From positions 1,364,001 through 1,428,000 of the forward strand of contig CM031562.1 of assembly GCA_018466975.1 (NCBI GenBank): a stretch of 64,000 bases of DNA, written 5' to 3'. Below the pieces are notes generated by a model. The model searched no databases. It saw only the letters and a program-made list of their open reading frames with translations, and was not told the DNA's origin. This stretch comes from Sparassis latifolia. Its lineage: Eukaryota; Basidiomycota; Agaricomycetes; Polyporales; Sparassidaceae. The translations under genes were made by a program, and so were the position numbers. Below are positions 23,763 to 35,726 of the stretch, piece by piece (positions within the stretch are counted from its first letter, which is position 1; each line of letters starts with the position of its first letter).

Positions 23763-25822
23763 ATGTCGTCCGCTTCATACGCTCAATCCAGTTCCGCTCC
23801 CACCAGAATCTGGTGGGGCAACGGCTTCTTCTTTATATTGATACATGTAGCCACTGTGGTAGGCGTGATCTGGTATCCCATTTATGCTGTTTCCCGGGCC
23901 AGTATTGTTATGGCTGTCGTTCTCTGGCAGTTGGCTTCACTCGGGTGAGGAGAGAAAATATGGTGCTTGTCTCGGAATCGCTACTGACAAACATATTCAG
24001 CATAACTGTTGGATATCATCGACTGTATTCTCACCGTGCGTTTCAAGCAAGCGCTGGTGTAAAATTACTGGCCGCGCTTCTTGGTGCCAGTGCCTTCCAG
24101 GGATCCATCAAGGCGAGTGTTCGCACTGTATCATTACAGTCATCATTCTTATTACCTGCGTGATTTGAACAGTGGTGGTGAGTATTTAGATCAAGCTGCT
24201 TGTGTCTCACAGGTCTTCCTTATTACTTGAATTTATTTCGAAGGTGTTTGAGACATCGATTGCATCATGTAAGCTTCTTCCTTCAAAATCACTTGTGCGC
24301 AGAGACCGAACTAGCTCGACAGCGTTTTACGGATGATCCTGTACATGACCCGTATGTCCCCTTGTCGTACGTCAATGTCTCAGCTCATATAATTTTGTCT
24401 GGCGATGCAGCTACGCCGCGACACGCGGTTTGCTCTGGTCTCATATGGGGTGGATCTTCTTCCAATCTCACTATACGCGACTAGACAGGATAGAGAAGTC
24501 AGACCTTGAGAGAGATCCGAGTGCGCCCCTTTAACATATCGCAGTGTTTTTCTCTCGCTCATGGTGTCTGAACAGTTGTGAACTTTCAGCATCGGTATTA
24601 TGGTAATACTTCGTGTGACTTGACCCGAAACGTGACTCTCATCTTGGACATGCTAGTACCACTTGCGGTGTCCCTCGGTCTGATATTGCCTCCAGTCCTT
24701 GGGACACTCTGGGGTGATCCATACGGCGCGTTTGTCTGGGGAGGCTTGGTGGCGAGATTGTTCAGTAGGTTGTCTGTAACCGTGTGCGTGCAGAGTAACA
24801 TCGATGAGTTTCTATTTGACCAGTCTGGCATTGCACCTTCCTCATCAACTCGTGAGGCTTTCATGCTATTCTTGATAGTTTCGGTGTAAAACTGACATGG
24901 AGATACCAGTCTCGCTCATTGGGAGGGTCTTCAACCCTACTCTGATGACAACACTTCCAAGACTAACCTGGTACTGCGCATATCATGTGGCTGTGATCAG
25001 CTGTAATGGTATCATCTAGATCCTTGCTCTACTCACCTGTGGCGAAGGCAATCATAACTTTGTACGTCTCCGACAGTTTCCTACTTCTTGCTTACTACTT
25101 GTGTTCTCTGTGGTGACCTGCCACGCCTTAGCATGTGAGATTACTTGTTGTCTACCCTGTACGAACGTTCACACTTGGTCAACGATTTGCAGCATGCCTT
25201 CCCGCACGACTATCGCTCCGGACCTGCTCCGTTTGACTGGGATCCGTCGAAGTGGGTTATCCTGCTCATCCATCGACTCGGATTCATCTATGGCCTCCGA
25301 ATCGCCCGCGAGGAAGACATTCAGGCTGCCAAGGCTCACATGATACGCCAGGAAACGCATACCACCGTGCGCCAGTTATCTCTGCCAACACAGGATGCAG
25401 CTGGAGGCAATGAAGACGAAGACAAGTGGTCCGGCGAAGCGTGGACGTGGGACGATGTGAACCAGTACGTCTTGGCGAGGAGGGGAACAGGTGCATGCAT
25501 GGTCGTTATTGACGGCTACGTCGTGGATGTGACGGGATACCTTGGAGAGCATGTGCGTTCATACTTTTCTGCGCCTAATGGGTTGCTCACTTATTTGTCT
25601 CGACAGCCGGGCGGGGCTGCATTCCTGCGCCGCTACTCTGTAAGCGCAATCAAAAAGGGGGGGTGCGACAAAGAGACAGCTGCACAGAGCATTCAGGACT
25701 TGACGGGCACGGACACGGAAAGCGCTAATTGGGCCTTCCATGGAGGTATGAACAAGCATTCACACGCTGCGAAGAGGCGCATGCGCGAGCTCAGAGTGGC
25801 TAGAATCTCGGATTCCATATGA
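23763..25822 (+). CDS. OLE1: Acyl-CoA delta-9 desaturase with C-terminal cytochrome b5 domain (OLE1 type)
   Basis: ER membrane di-iron enzyme making oleate and palmitoleate from saturated acyl-CoA. The three histidine boxes are present after splicing: HRLYSH (exon after the 23946-24000 intron), HRLHHRFTDD, and HNFHH. The WW before box 2 needs a 5-nt exon (24173-24177) preceded by an intron with a GC donor (24113-24172). The middle H of box 3 needs a 3-nt exon, CAT at 25132-25134, between introns 25062-25131 and 25135-25192. Two membrane pairs are visible (FFFILIHVATVVGVIWYPIY; LVPLAVSLGLILPPVLG). WHCTFLINS then LAHWEGLQPYSDD follow the family. The cytochrome b5 domain reads VIDGYVVDVTGYLGEH and PGGAAFLRRYS. 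The protein ends RVARISDSI. Every key residue is kept, so it is probably functional. Confidence 0.9.
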
Positions 25823-26334
25823 AGAGCTGGGCAGCTACTAATGCAAGATTAATGGACATGCTGGCGCGGCTAGAAGAGATAGATTGGTAGAAGTGTTAGA
25901 GGGAGATAATACATTATTTTCGTGCTTGTGTACACTGTAAATGCAACAATGTGTGACGTCAGTGATACGCTGCACCTCAAATGTAATAGCGATATCGCTC
26001 TTTGATACACCACGAAGGTATCCCTATCAGCCAAGAAGCAGAGACCCGTGCAGCATTCGACCGTAGCAGGGTAGCAAACCAAGTCGGCTTCGAAAAGTAA
26101 AAGCAACCCACATAACTATCTGCGGATCATGTAGGTGCCATACCTTTGTACAGGTTGAAGCCCTGGCAGGTATGGTGGTGCACACCATTGACAGCTGCCT
26201 CGAAGTAGCCAACGCAACATCACTATGACTGGAACTTCCTGGTCGTCTGAATCTCGTCCAGAAGTTGTTGTAATCTGTCATCATCAAGCTTCACAAGACT
26301 GAAGAAATAACTTCGATATGAATCTCGACGCATC

Positions 26335-26589
26335 ATGGCAACAGACGATAACCTCACCTTGGTATCACGCTCTTCGCCTCCTCAGCATTCGCCGGACACA
26401 GATTGGCAATTTGTGCAGTCTCAAACTGCGTCAACGCAGGTTCCCTCCGTAGAATCCTATTACGAGGGTGAACACAACATGGGACAAGGAAGAAAGGAAA
26501 CTCACTCCCGGACTGCACTCGCGGAATCGGTCGTGTTAAATTTGGCAAAGGTTTTCACATATTCAAGAGTCTTATTGTATACGCTATAA
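26335..26589 (+). CDS. Short hypothetical open frame
   Basis: An 84-residue frame starting with ATG: MATDDNLTLVSRSSPPQHSP, Ser/Gln-rich, then EGEHNMGQGRKETHSRTALA. It reads more like coding text than neighbouring frames and has a possible donor after NLAK (GTTTTC), but I find no continuing exon or domain. It could be the first exon of a lost gene. The rest of 25823-27057 holds nothing I can support. Confidence 0.25.
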   Translation: MATDDNLTLVSRSSPPQHSPDTDWQFVQSQTASTQVPSVESYYEGEHNMGQGRKETHSRTALAESVVLNLAKVFTYSRVLLYTL

Positions 26590-27057
26590 TGCGCGTCAGT
26601 CAAAATAATTTATGTGGTTGGGGTCCTACAGACGCAGTATCTGGTGCATCCTTGTCGCGGTTTTCAAGGAGATACTTCACCTCTGAGATCAACAGGCAGC
26701 CGGCATTGTTGAACTCTGATAAAAAAGAATGAGTTTTACGAAACAGAAATTTTCACAGAAATAATACCGGGGCCGAGTTTCAATGAAGCGGCATCCTCTT
26801 CTTCAGTCTGTGGTCTGTGTCGCAGGCGCGGTGTGGCCATTGCTGTGACAGAAAAGGACAAGTCGGTTGTTTACGCTTGTTGGCCAAAGGCTTTAGAAAG
26901 TAACAGGCACAAACAACCTTCCCTAGCCATCCGCTGCTGACAAACGGCGAAGCGTGGTTTCCGCGCACCAACCAGATATATACCCCTCCCACCCTTTACT
27001 CGGTACTCTTCTCGTCCAATTGACTCCTACAATCACGGCGACTCTGAGGTGTACGAA

Positions 27058-29017
27058 ATGGTGCAGACGTACGGCGCAGTGCGTGCCCACAGCAATGGTG
27101 TAGACATAGAACGTAGAGATGGCGCTAGAGAAGGGGATGCCCTTCTTGGTACAGAAGCGAGTCCGAAGCCTCTGCATGACGGACAGGCGTCGTTGGCAAG
27201 CTCTATTGGTAATCTTGCGAATACCATTATCGGCAGCGGTGAGTGAATCGCACCTGACAGCGCCATTTGTGCTGACATGGGAATACTTTCTAAAAGGAAT
27301 GCTCACCTTTCCATTGGTTAGTAGTGGAATGAATGATACAGTTACCTGGAATTTGACCGCTCGTATGTTTTGCCTCGTAGGCAATGGCATCCTCCGGTAT
27401 TATACCAGGCATGATTACCTGCCTCTTCTCTGGAGGAGTCGCGGCGTTCGGTCTATACCTACTATCCCTATGCGCGGTCAAGGCACCACATCGCAGGGCG
27501 TCTTTTTTTACCGTCTCGGAGATTACGTTTCCTCGTGCGGCCATTTTCTTCGACGCTGCTATAGCCGTCAAGTGCTTTGGTGTCTCGATTAGGTTAGTAG
27601 TCGTGCATGTGTTTTCTGCAGGCCGGTAGAGGTGCTGACCTTTGTCTAGCTATCTCATCATCATCAAGTCTCTCCTTCCCAACGTCTTAGCTGCTTTCTA
27701 TCATGATCTCGCTTCAACCAACCCTCCTTTATGGTCACAGTACGGGCGCAACTGGCTGTTCATCATCATGGCCATACTTGCCCCACTGTCGTTCCTTCGG
27801 AAACTAGACAGCCTTCGGCATACGAGCTATATCGCTCTGTTTTCCGTGGGTGGGTCCTCGTTGTTTTACTGCGTCGCAGTGCGTTACGCTAACAGTCTGG
27901 CACAGCATATCTGGTGGTGGTGGTGGTGGTGTGTTATTTCTTCCCGCTTGAAGGTACCCCTCCTCCGGGAGAAATCCACCTCGTGCACTTCACACCGAAC
28001 TTCGTTTCAACGTTCCCGGTACAAGTCTTTGCGTACACATGTGCGCAAAATGTAGGTTACCTTTTTTGATTGTGTGATGAATATCGAATTGACGGGTCAC
28101 TTTTCCCCAGTTATTCCCCATATACAATGAGATATCCGCCAACACTCAAGATCGCATGAATATTGTCATCGGTACTTCTATTGGTTCAGCGAGCTTAATA
28201 TATGAGATAATAGCTATCTTCGGCTATCTGACATTCGGCTCGAAGGTATATTCGTTGTTTTACACCAAACTGGCTGCATTCTTACATCATGATTACTAGG
28301 TTGGCGCCAACATAATTGCCATGTACCCATCGACCTCCCTATTTATCGCCATCGGGCAGCTAGCCATCGCCATTTTAGTGATGTTCTCATATCCACTGCA
28401 GGTACATCCATGCCGCAACTGCCTGGATAAGGTGTTCCACTGGGGGCACGCGCAGAAACAGCTGACGGAACTCGAGGACGATGAAGTGGAGGACGAGTAT
28501 GGAGACTCCGAGATGAGTCCACTGAAACACACTCTGCTGACCGTTGCCATCGTTGCGAGTGGGTTTTCCATTGCTTATTTTGTGGACGACCTGCAGATGG
28601 GTACGTGTCTGTCCTGGTGCGCCTTACCTTATTGCAGCGTGTTAACATGCTCCTGTTTTACCTGGTAGTGCTGTCATTCGTGGGTTCTACCGGATCAACG
28701 ACAATTTCCTTCATCCTGCCCGGTTTCTTCTACTGGAAGGTGAGCAAGTTCCGGTTTATCTCGTTGCGGCGCTCGCATGGCCGTCAGGACTGACGCGATC
28801 TTTATTTCGTTCAGCTCACACAGAACGATCCAGGTGCGAACAAGCTCATGACAAGAGCGGCCCTTGGGCTGGCCATCTATGGAATTTTTATCTTCGTATT
28901 CTGGTGGGTATTTCGTCCTGGATGTTGTTATGCGTGACGCTGACTGGGCGGGCCTGGGCTTGCAGCCTGAGTTTTAACATCTATCAAGTTATGACAGTAA
29001 CTCAGTCTGTACATTAA
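27058..29017 (+). CDS. Vacuolar-type amino acid transporter (AAAP family, AVT5/6/7-like)
   Basis: Multi-pass membrane transporter of the amino acid/auxin permease family (SLC38 relatives). Members of the yeast AVT branch move neutral amino acids across the vacuole membrane. I start at ATG 27058. The N-terminal tail has a likely acidic dileucine signal (DALLG). The first helix carries the family signature SIGNLANTIIGSG, continuing across two introns to MLTFPLAMASSGIIPG. Later helices read FGLYLLSLCAVKA, VKCFGVSISYLIIIK, WLFIIMAILAPLSFL and IYEIIAIFGYLTFGSKVGAN. Around 28450-28510 is an acidic loop (TELEDDEVEDEYGDSE). The last exon ends CLSFNIYQVMTVTQSVH with the stop at 29015-29017. About eight introns. 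The substrate cannot be read from sequence. Confidence 0.85.
27913..27932 (+). repeat. GTG trinucleotide microsatellite in coding sequence
   Basis: Six GTG/GGT units lie in the transporter. In the frame that continues CYFFPLEGTPPPGE they code a run of valines inside a membrane helix, so changes in copy number would lengthen or shorten the helix by one Val each. Confidence 0.6.
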
Positions 29018-29517
29018 ATATATAAAGAGCCGCTTGCTGGGACAGTATATGATTTCTGGACTGTGTAATCTCCTCGGGGCCTGAGCACTGGAGTGGCGGT
29101 GAACAATGATGATGATCCGAGAGACTGATGCCGAGGCAGAGGCAGATTGGCAAAGGAGGATTGTGAACGTGACGACGTTACGGGTGTATAGGCGCCCTGG
29201 CACTTTGTTGTCGACGCTTGCCTTCCTACTTACCCTCAGACCTGATGTACCCATCCTCTCATTCCCCTCCCAAAGTCTCGTTTTCGTTCTCTAATCCGCT
29301 CGTCTAACGCTCGATTCATGTCTGTTGGTGCGTATTAGCCACTCTTACTTCCCACGAGGCGTTTTGGCGAGCCAAAGTCTTCAATTTGTCGCCGCGGCTG
29401 AGACCTTGCCTCCTTGTCTGTTTGATCATTTTAGATTCACCCACGCAGCTGCTTTCCTCTTCGCAACCGACGTACCCGTCGCCGCCTCTTTCTCCTACCT
29501 ATCCGCAGCTCTCTCAG

Positions 29518-32424
29518 ATGGCTACTGCAGCTATAAGCCCTGGCACCGCCACAAGTGCTGCGAGTACCAGTGCGAGCTCGAGTGCTCCAGAGATATACTC
29601 TAGACGACCTCTCTCTGCAGATTCGATCACGGTATCACCTTCGCTGGACTCCGTTCTGGTATTGTCGCCTCGCAGTGCACCGCCCGATGCGCTTACCAGC
29701 ATGGCTAATACCGGGGACGTCACATCCAACAGTAACAGCCCTGATCCTGACCCGCAGATCATTGAGGCTCTGCGGAGCAAGGACAGGATATATGTCTTAA
29801 AGCTGGGGGAGATGATGGAAGGTCTCATCACTGAACGCAGGTGTGTATGTGTTACTTATATAGTGCCCCACATCACACGACACGTTACCCTACCGTACGA
29901 CGAGGCAGTGGGGATGACCGTCCTCTTCTTCACATGATCTCTCCATGATATTGTTGTTGATTCTGATGACGCTACTTCAAGATTACGGATTGACCTCAAT
30001 CCAACGACGTCCTACCAGCGCATGCTAGTCTACAGATGTTCAACTTACTATAAGCTGTCCCCCGAGACCGATGGTTCGTCGAAGAACATTTTCGTATACT
30101 ACCGAGCAGAAAGCAAGATGTAAGCGCATATCTCTACGCCTGTCTCCTCCTTCTCAAACTTCTTCAGACCTGCCCGGAGAATTAGCGAACTTGTTCCACC
30201 AGAGGAGTCCGCGCAGCCTGCATTCAAGATCATGCGAAGGGGTGTACATGATGGTGCGAGAGGCAGACATACATCACAAACGGGTTCCATTGGAGGAGAA
30301 GATGCCGACCTCTCCGATGTTGAACCGTCCGAGACAGGAAGCGTCGGTGGTCGCAGCAACGCAACGGCGGGCAGCAAAAAGTTTATGACTTTGGAGGAAC
30401 GTGAAGCTGCGTATAATGAAGCGCGTTCCCGGATTTTTATGGGTTTCGAAGAAAAGGAAAAGGACATGAGCGCCAACTCTTCGACTTTCAGTCTTAACTC
30501 TGGCTCCGCGTCCACTAGTGGTGGTTGCGGTGGTAGCATCAGCGATCTGGACGATTCCGCCAGCTCTGTTCCTACTGAGAGCGAGTGGTCAGGACCAGTC
30601 ACGCGAGAACAGTGGGATGGACGGCGTTCAGGGGGTTCATCTTCGCGGTCACGAACATCATACAACAATGGATCTGGCAGCTCGCGAAATTCGCGAGCCA
30701 CCTCGCCCTCGTTTACTTACGCAAGCTTATACGAGCCTCCAGTTGATCTCTCTCAATACGTTCCACAGCCTCCTCCAGGGTATATCGCTCACTACATTTA
30801 CCCATACTCGAATGGTCCTGGACAGCCGGCAGGCGCACCTTATCTGGCGCCGTATTCCTATTACATGCCGTATGGGTATCCGCATCCTGCTGCAATACCT
30901 CCTCATCCGGATTCCGCTGCTACAGCAGTCACCGACGGCCTGTATCCTCCACCGCAACAGATGCCTCCCCATGGGTCCTATGTGAATCCGTACATGTGGG
31001 CTCACTCTTCCCCTGGACAGCCACCACAGCATCCCCCACATATGCAGCAGAGCACAACAAATATGCCTTCAGCTGCCCCCGTCTCGTCAGTTTCGCCACA
31101 CCCATCTCCCTCTCATCCACAAAATTTTCCCACATATGCCCCTCATTATAACCCATACCCGATGCATGGCTACCCGTCCTCATCATCCTTCCAACAGGGT
31201 ATGGCTTCCTCTTCCATGACACCCTCACCACACATACAGGGTCAACCGCTGTATATGCCCGAGTATGCGAGCCCTTTACCAATGGGACATTCAACTGGGA
31301 ATGGAATGGAGAACGCCGGCAACCATAGTCGTGCGTCTTCCAGGAGCAGCGGCCACGGCAGCAAGAGGGGTGTACCCAGGCGTACTCCGTGGAGCTATGG
31401 TCCTGGCGCAGGTAGCGGCGGGTATACGTACAATCTGACTGGCCTCGGTGGAGGGATAGGAGGGACTGAAGTTGTTGGTCCACGGCTAAGCTCCAGGAGA
31501 ATCTCGAGTAGCAGCGGAAGCACAGGGACAAGAACCCCAGGAGACGAGGCGTCGTCCACTGCGGTGAGTAACATTCCATGAGTCTTGTATATACTCGGTT
31601 CCGTTTCGATGAGTCATGTTGACCGATGTTTTGTGTGTATGATTGACGCCTGTTCCTCACTCGCGTCTATCATTTTATTTCTCGTCGTTTCATAGTCGTC
31701 CTCTACCAATTCCTCATCGTCGCGGCAGACGTTCACTTCAACATCCTCCAAGCACCCCTTGCCCGCCCGGCCAGACTGGGCAGTCGGCCTGAAGCCACAA
31801 CCCATTCTGCACCAGCCCCGGCACCACGATCACATCACTCCAAACTCACGCACGATGTCCCCGCGGATCGGTGGGCAGGCGCACCTCGGCCCCCCGCACC
31901 AGGCGCAGCCCGTTCTGCATTCGAACGACTTCCCCCCACTGTCTTCCGCCCCAGAACGGCGGACACCTGTCATCGGCGGCGCGTGGACGAACACATCGTC
32001 AATGCGCTCTATCCTCTCCCCGGGGCCTCAGGGCACAATGAATCCGCAGGGCACTGCGCTTGTGCACTATCCGAACATGAACACGAACGTCAACGCGAAT
32101 ATGACCGCGAACCAGAGCCCACCTGGTTTGGGAGCGAACGGCCTTGCGCAGGTAGAGGAGCAGGAGTCAGGGTTCGAGCGCCCGCCGCCGCGGGGCAGCG
32201 CAGAGCTGTTCAACCCCAAGGGCGGGAACCGGTCTGTGCATGAGCGTACAAGCAAAGCGGACGCTAGGGAGCTGGTTCGGGTGGGAAGCAAGCCACGGGC
32301 AGAGGGCATACTCGCGGACCGGCTGGACGCGATGACACTTGATGGGCTTCCTCAGGCGTTAAACAAGGACGGCGGCGCGCCAGCAGTCGCGGAGGTAGGG
32401 ACGGTCAACGTTGGCTGCTCATAG
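29518..32424 (+). CDS. R3H-SUZ domain RNA-binding protein
   Basis: Probable cytoplasmic mRNA-binding protein related to R3HDM/encore. Start at ATG 29518 (MATAAISPGTATS). The R3H region reads IIEALRSKDRIYVLKLGEMM, then after an intron RLRIDLNPTTSYQRMLVYRC. The usual R-x3-H is R-M-L-V-Y here. The SUZ motif follows: IPARRISELVPPEES, FKIMRR, and EEREAAYNEARSRIFMGFEE. The long rest is low complexity: Ser/Gly, then Pro/Tyr/His/Met-rich (PHPAAIPPHP, MPPHGSYVNPYM), then Gly/Arg. Such tails favour assembly into RNA granules (inference). The final exon starts after an intron at 31564-31695 and ends VAEVGTVNVGCS. Four introns are supported; the large exon 30176-31563 is uninterrupted. Confidence 0.85.
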
Positions 32425-33711
32425 CACTTCTTGTTTCCGTCCGCGGTATCCGTTCCGCTTGGGGAGCGTTGTCCTGTGTCATCTCGCACTTGTCGTTCTG
32501 GCTGTCGCATTAGTTGTCTGGCTGGTTGACGTACTACTTTTCACTGGTGCGTCGTGCGGCCTTGCTCTGCATCCTTTGTTGTATTCGCATATCTTGAGAA
32601 TAGCGTAGAGATTCGATCTGTCATAATGTGATTGTGGTCTGCGGACTCTCAGCACTTGGTTTCCGTCGATGATTCAGAGCCTGCATTCGACAATGCAACC
32701 AAGTTCAGGCAGCAAGCAGCGCATATGCATGCAGTACCTCAGTACACGGGTGACGTTCACGCGCGCTGCTGCTACTACTACTTAGTGGTCAATGGGGTGT
32801 ATCTGAGCCCCCGGTGGTCTAGCAGATTCGCGACTTTCTGCGGTTAAAGTAACGTTTACAGCCCTCAGAGATACGGTTGTATGAAGTAGCAATACTGCTG
32901 TATGACACCGTTCATCCACACTGGCACCGAACGTAGTAAGTACATTATGCGTACTAGTCACTAATTCAATACAATGCACCTGTAGGGTAATCTCAGACCG
33001 ACGAAGTTACAAGATACTGGCTGCGCGCAATTGCAAGAAAGAGTAAAACGACGATGGTATGTACTTGGAAATTACGGAACAGTCCCCTTGTGCACGCAGC
33101 ACGCAGCTTTTAAGACCCCCACTGCGCAATCTGTTCTCCAATATATACGTCGGCACTCGAGGTAGAGCCTTCCTGTGAAGACTCCAAAATTTACCTAATG
33201 TTGGAAACAAACGCAGCATGTCGGGCTGCTCATCCAAGTCATTCGGGGGTAAGCTGATCGGTGCCGATCTGCGATGGAAACTGTACTCGAGACAACGAGG
33301 CCCAAGTGGTAGAACTGGACAGCGGCACTCCTGGCTTGGTGTTGATAAGTAAACGAAGGTGTTTAGAGTAATGTTCAGCAAAGGGAAGCACACCGAGGAC
33401 CATAAAGTAGGAGGATTGGTAGCGCCATAGAGATCGCTTTTTGATATTGAGAAGAGCGCCGGGCGTTCTCCTTGGGTCCCGCGATGCACGTCATGCACTC
33501 GCCCTCCTGGTCCTAGCGCGAAAGTGACGGTGCCCGCGTGCGCGAGCTCCCCGCCGCCCTCCGCGACCTCCGTCGCAGACGATCTGCCGCTGCAGCAGGG
33601 AGTTGCGATGATGCACTGCAACACTACCGTCTGAGCACGATTGCATTCAGGGTATCGGCACTTGCATGACCGACACCTCGGATCTTGTGGAGGCACTGGA
33701 ATGTTCTTCAC
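32425..33711. other. Intergenic region with an unsupported minus-strand frame
   Basis: After the R3H stop there is 3' UTR-like sequence. The minus frame 33007-33711 is long (234 codons) but begins with GTG rather than ATG. It has a Cys-rich start (RCRSCKCRYPECNRAQ) and otherwise no motif. It might be an exon of an unrecognised gene; I do not call it. Confidence 0.35.
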
Positions 33712-33951
33712 CTAGGTTTTTTTCTTCATCGCAAAAAGAGTGGATGAGTCAAATATCGGGTCATACCTGCGACGAGCGCGTCTCACAGCCACGATGGCGG
33801 CTAAACTTATAATTGTCCAACCTCCCACTTTGATAAGTTAGTAGTAGTGCATGCACCACAGCAAACTTGGATGTCTGAATGCACTCAGGAAGTTGATGCC
33901 TTGTTCCATGCTAGATCTATCATCGGAGAAGGAACTGGTATTAGTGGACAT
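33712..33951 (-). CDS. Possible small single-pass membrane protein
   Basis: ATG at 33951 opens MSTNTSSFSDDRSSMEQGI, followed by a 57-nt intron (33884-33828) with GTGCAT donor, a good CTAAC branch site and an AAG acceptor. It continues MGGWTIISLAAIVAVRRARR and ends MKKKT at a TAG (33712-33714), about 60 residues in all. The pattern is a Ser-rich N-terminus, one helix and a basic tail. Too short for family recognition; the intron is the main support. Confidence 0.3.
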
Positions 33952-34100
33952 GAGGCGGAATTATTTAATACAGGTCCTACTTGGCACTCATTGCACTACA
34001 GAACCATATCATGAGGTTTAAGGTATAGCTGATATTCTGGAAATCTTCTGATTAACAGGGGATGTTCTCGAAGGATATATTTCTCACCTATGGCTGCATG

Positions 34101-35726
34101 TCATGAGCATTGGGAAAAATAGGGAATCAAGAGCATGACAGTGGTCACTATCCCCCAGATAGTCAGTCCTCCATAGGATACGACACACGCGACCATCATC
34201 GCATTTTCCAACAAGCTTCGCCACGTTGACTTGAAGTCGGTACCATACATAGTTTCAATCAAGGTATCCGCCAGTGCCCAAATAGCGACCCCGATGAAGG
34301 CAATCCAATCAATAAAAATCCAGCACACGAAGCTGACTGCAGGTACAACTTTGCTGAAACGGCAACGGGTGAGGACGAGCGCCACTGTCAAAACGATTGT
34401 GGAAGAAAAGCCCAGGTTGAGAAATAATCCGTTCCAACGATCTGTCTCGACCTTGGGCACGTACTGCAGGTCATATGTCTCATAGACCCATGCCAGAAAT
34501 TCCAGCAGATCAGAGTCAGCAGCTGCTACATCAACGGCTTTTTCGGTTTTCAACGCAGTGACCGGGAGAGGAAGCCCCTCTTCAGCTCGACTGCTCGCCA
34601 TATTGTGGAGAAGTGGCTCCGACTCTGTATGCGACAACGTGCCCGGTCGGCTGGCTGTAGGTTTCTCTGGTTCCAGCTCTTCCGAAGCAGAACGAACGGA
34701 CCAATGATCTGACGGACGCGATACGAAGGCCTCAGACAATGACGATGTATCACCATTATCCTTGTCTGAGTCGTAGGATGGGAACGATGGCACAGCCACT
34801 TCTTCGTGATCACTCGAGGGTTTCTCCGGCTGAGGCGCCGATGGAACTGGCTCTGGCATCTCGGACTTGGTAGCTAAAAATCACGAATTAGCGATCTGAT
34901 TCAATAGCACACATACCGTGAATTCTGGAAGGAGAAAGCACTCACTAGTGATACCGTCCTTACTCTTGGGTCGCATCACAACCACGTATGGATAGGACAC
35001 CAGGAAGATATTGATAATCAGATTCATGAAACTGCCAACCACGTACGGAATGATGACAATGAAGGGAGAAGACAATCCGTTCATTCTAACGTCCCTGTCG
35101 TAGCTCTGATAGAGCTCGATGGATGTGTAGAGTAATTGGGCAATGGTCACTACGGTCTTCAGCACGGATGACGATGGAGCGACCTGGATTTCACTCTCCG
35201 ATTTGGCTCCCACCGGAATCAACCTATATTCTGTTTCTTCACTCACTGCCAACCCGTCCACGAACAGGGCGATCCCTTCTTCCATATCCACTACCTGCCA
35301 ATGGGCCGCTTCTGCCTGTGCCCTCCGGTCCTTGGGGACCTCGATTGCAACAGCACCAGAATCTATCGCCGTTTGCAATGGCCATCTGCCGTCCTTGTTG
35401 CCAAATATCGCGACGTGCAAACGCTCCTTCCAAGAAATGTCTGTACGAGCCTCTCTCCATCTGTTGCGCCATGCGTCAAGGACGTCCATCATCGCTTCGC
35501 TGTAATTCATCCGAACTATGAAAGGAGAAAAAATCACTCCGCATGACACCAGAAAAGTCTTCCAAGCCTTCTGGCCAGAACGAATGGTGATGGTTAGAGC
35601 ATGAGCGATGATATTGGCGCCGAAGAAGAGGATGATGTTCCATGCGACGTTGAGGTTGGATACGCGGCAGGACGCTCGGGTAACATTCTCTTGTCCAAGG
35701 AACGCTGAGACTGGCGCGTCCGACAT
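34101..35726 (-). CDS. Multi-pass membrane protein of unknown function
   Basis: Two exons, 35726-34946 and 34873-34101, joined across a 72-nt intron with clean phase (GIT-TTKSEMPEP). About 517 residues. The first ATG is at 35726; the frame upstream has only a GTG. Hydrophobic segments: NVAWNIILFFGANIIAHALT, a second after KAWKTFLVSCGVIFSPFIV, a pair FIVIIPYVVGSFMNLIINIF, then in exon 2 STIVLTVALVLTR, VPAVSFVCWIFIDWIAFIG and ACVVSYGGLTIWGIVTTVML. Between them is a soluble loop (EARTDISWKERLHVAIFGNK) and a Ser/Glu-rich linker. Layout resembles uncharacterised agaricomycete membrane proteins that occur in many copies. I do not recognise a named family. Confidence 0.75.

Noticed and set aside
33007..33711. 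234-codon minus-strand frame
   Set aside because: It has no ATG at its start (GTG), no domain, and an uneven composition. Could be an exon, but there is no support for its ends.
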